Shown: positions 32,462 to 32,958 of the stretch, one piece after another | Layout: each line of letters starts with the position of its first letter | Numbering within the stretch: position 1 is the first letter of the stretch | DNA from: Chthoniobacter sp. | Lineage (GTDB): Bacteria > Verrucomicrobiota > Verrucomicrobiia > Chthoniobacterales > Chthoniobacteraceae | DNA length: 32,958 nt | Direction of reading: 5' to 3' | Assembly: GCA_028293645.1 (NCBI GenBank) | Contig: JAQGOK010000103.1 | Span: forward strand, 1-32,958 | Translations under genes and position numbers: made by a program | Notes under the pieces: model-generated | What the model saw: the letters and a program-made list of their open reading frames with translations, nothing else | Told to the model about the DNA's origin: nothing | Database searches by the model: none

Positions 32462-32958
32462 ATGAAACGTCTGCTTTGCTCTCTGCTGTGTGCGCTCTCC
32501 GGGACCGGCCATGCGGATGCGCTCAAGATTCACGCCTCGCCCGCCGTGGCGCAGGCAATAGCCAGCGTCGCGAATCCGCTGCGGGACGAAGGCGTTGAAT
32601 TGAAGATCGTCAATGAAGGTGGCAGCACCGCCGCGATTTACGCGGTCGGGGCGCGCGCTGCGGACGTGGCGTTGACCACCCGCAAGCTGAACGCTTCGGA
32701 TCGCGCGGCGGCTCCGGATCGGCGCTTCGAGGAGTTTCAAATCGGGGTCCAGGTCGTCGCAGTGATCGTTCCGCGCGATGTCTGGGAGAGCGGCGTGCGA
32801 TCGCTCACGCGTGCGCAACTGCTGCGAATCTACGAAGGCGAGATCACGAATTGGAAGGAGGTCGGAGGCGAAGATCGGAAGATCCGCTTCTACAACAGCG
32901 ACCGTGGTCGGGGCATTTGGGAAATCTTTGTGCAATGGCTGTATGGGGATCCGCGCAA
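32462..32958 (+). CDS. PstS-like phosphate-binding periplasmic protein (3' end outside window)
   Basis: This open frame starts with ATG at 32462, preceded by a GAGGTGA ribosome site, and runs off the window after 165 complete codons. The signal peptide ends near GHADA. The mature part reads as a substrate-binding protein of the phosphate ABC transporter type: KIHASPAVAQAI, VNEGGSTAAIYAV, an AADVALTTRKL segment, VVAVIVPRDV, LTRAQLLRIYEGEITNWKEVGG and IRFYNSDRGRGIWEIF. The spacing of GGST, the A-D-V-A segment, the YxGxITNW motif and the R-x-x-GRG loop matches PstS-like proteins. A nearby kinase pair is compatible with a phosphate-sensing role, but no pho genes are visible. Confidence 0.85.
   Translation, partial: MKRLLCSLLCALSGTGHADALKIHASPAVAQAIASVANPLRDEGVELKIVNEGGSTAAIYAVGARAADVALTTRKLNASDRAAAPDRRFEEFQIGVQVVAVIVPRDVWESGVRSLTRAQLLRIYEGEITNWKEVGGEDRKIRFYNSDRGRGIWEIFVQWLYGDPR

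Overview
The window is a stretch of bacterial chromosome, fairly GC-rich, with 26 protein genes I can support plus one possible very short ORF. I see no rRNA, tRNA, CRISPR, prophage or transposase genes. Several features point to the Verrucomicrobiota, probably a soil or freshwater member: a PEP-CTERM protein with autotransporter-type beta repeats, a lipoprotein resembling the Verrucomicrobia-specific Amuc_1099 family, GspG-like soluble pseudopilin modules, a ThuA-like secreted protein, and clustered palindromes of a type I associate with that phylum. This placement is inference from gene content only.

Region 1 (19-7792, minus strand) is a run of five exported proteins read in the order copper-radical-oxidase-like protein, small anchored protein, cupredoxin-PA14 protein, CotA-like multicopper oxidase, PEP-CTERM surface protein. 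The first, third and fourth are copper enzymes or copper carriers, so this looks like an extracytoplasmic copper oxidation module. The galactose-oxidase-like member keeps the Cys, the crosslinking Tyr and both His ligands, but has Glu where the axial Tyr should be. A strong hairpin lies between it and the rest.

Region 2 (7793-11530) holds a gene-free stretch with nested GC-rich palindromes, a glycine-zipper stress-type protein, a secreted carboxypeptidase-regulatory-repeat protein and a small membrane protein.

Region 3 (11540-24758) is mostly housekeeping: fabF, a Uma2-type nuclease, an IMP dehydrogenase with an altered NAD-site residue, a TonB/ExbB/ExbD-like system, ruvC, lipB, a ThuA-like protein, an Amuc_1099-like lipoprotein, class I lysyl-tRNA synthetase and a hexose-6-phosphate mutarotase-like protein. 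The TonB-like operon is odd. By motif alignment both ExbB and ExbD lack the membrane carboxylates thought to carry protons, and the locus is bracketed by two single-span zinc-ribbon proteins.

Region 4 (24970-32958) is a co-directional signalling block: a 1165-aa PAS/GAF hybrid histidine kinase, a pseudopilin-like protein overlapping a REC-PAS-SpoIIE phosphatase, a REC-kinase-REC hybrid, and the start of a PstS-like phosphate-binding protein cut by the window edge. The last gene is preceded by a 23-codon ORF that reads like a bare signal peptide.
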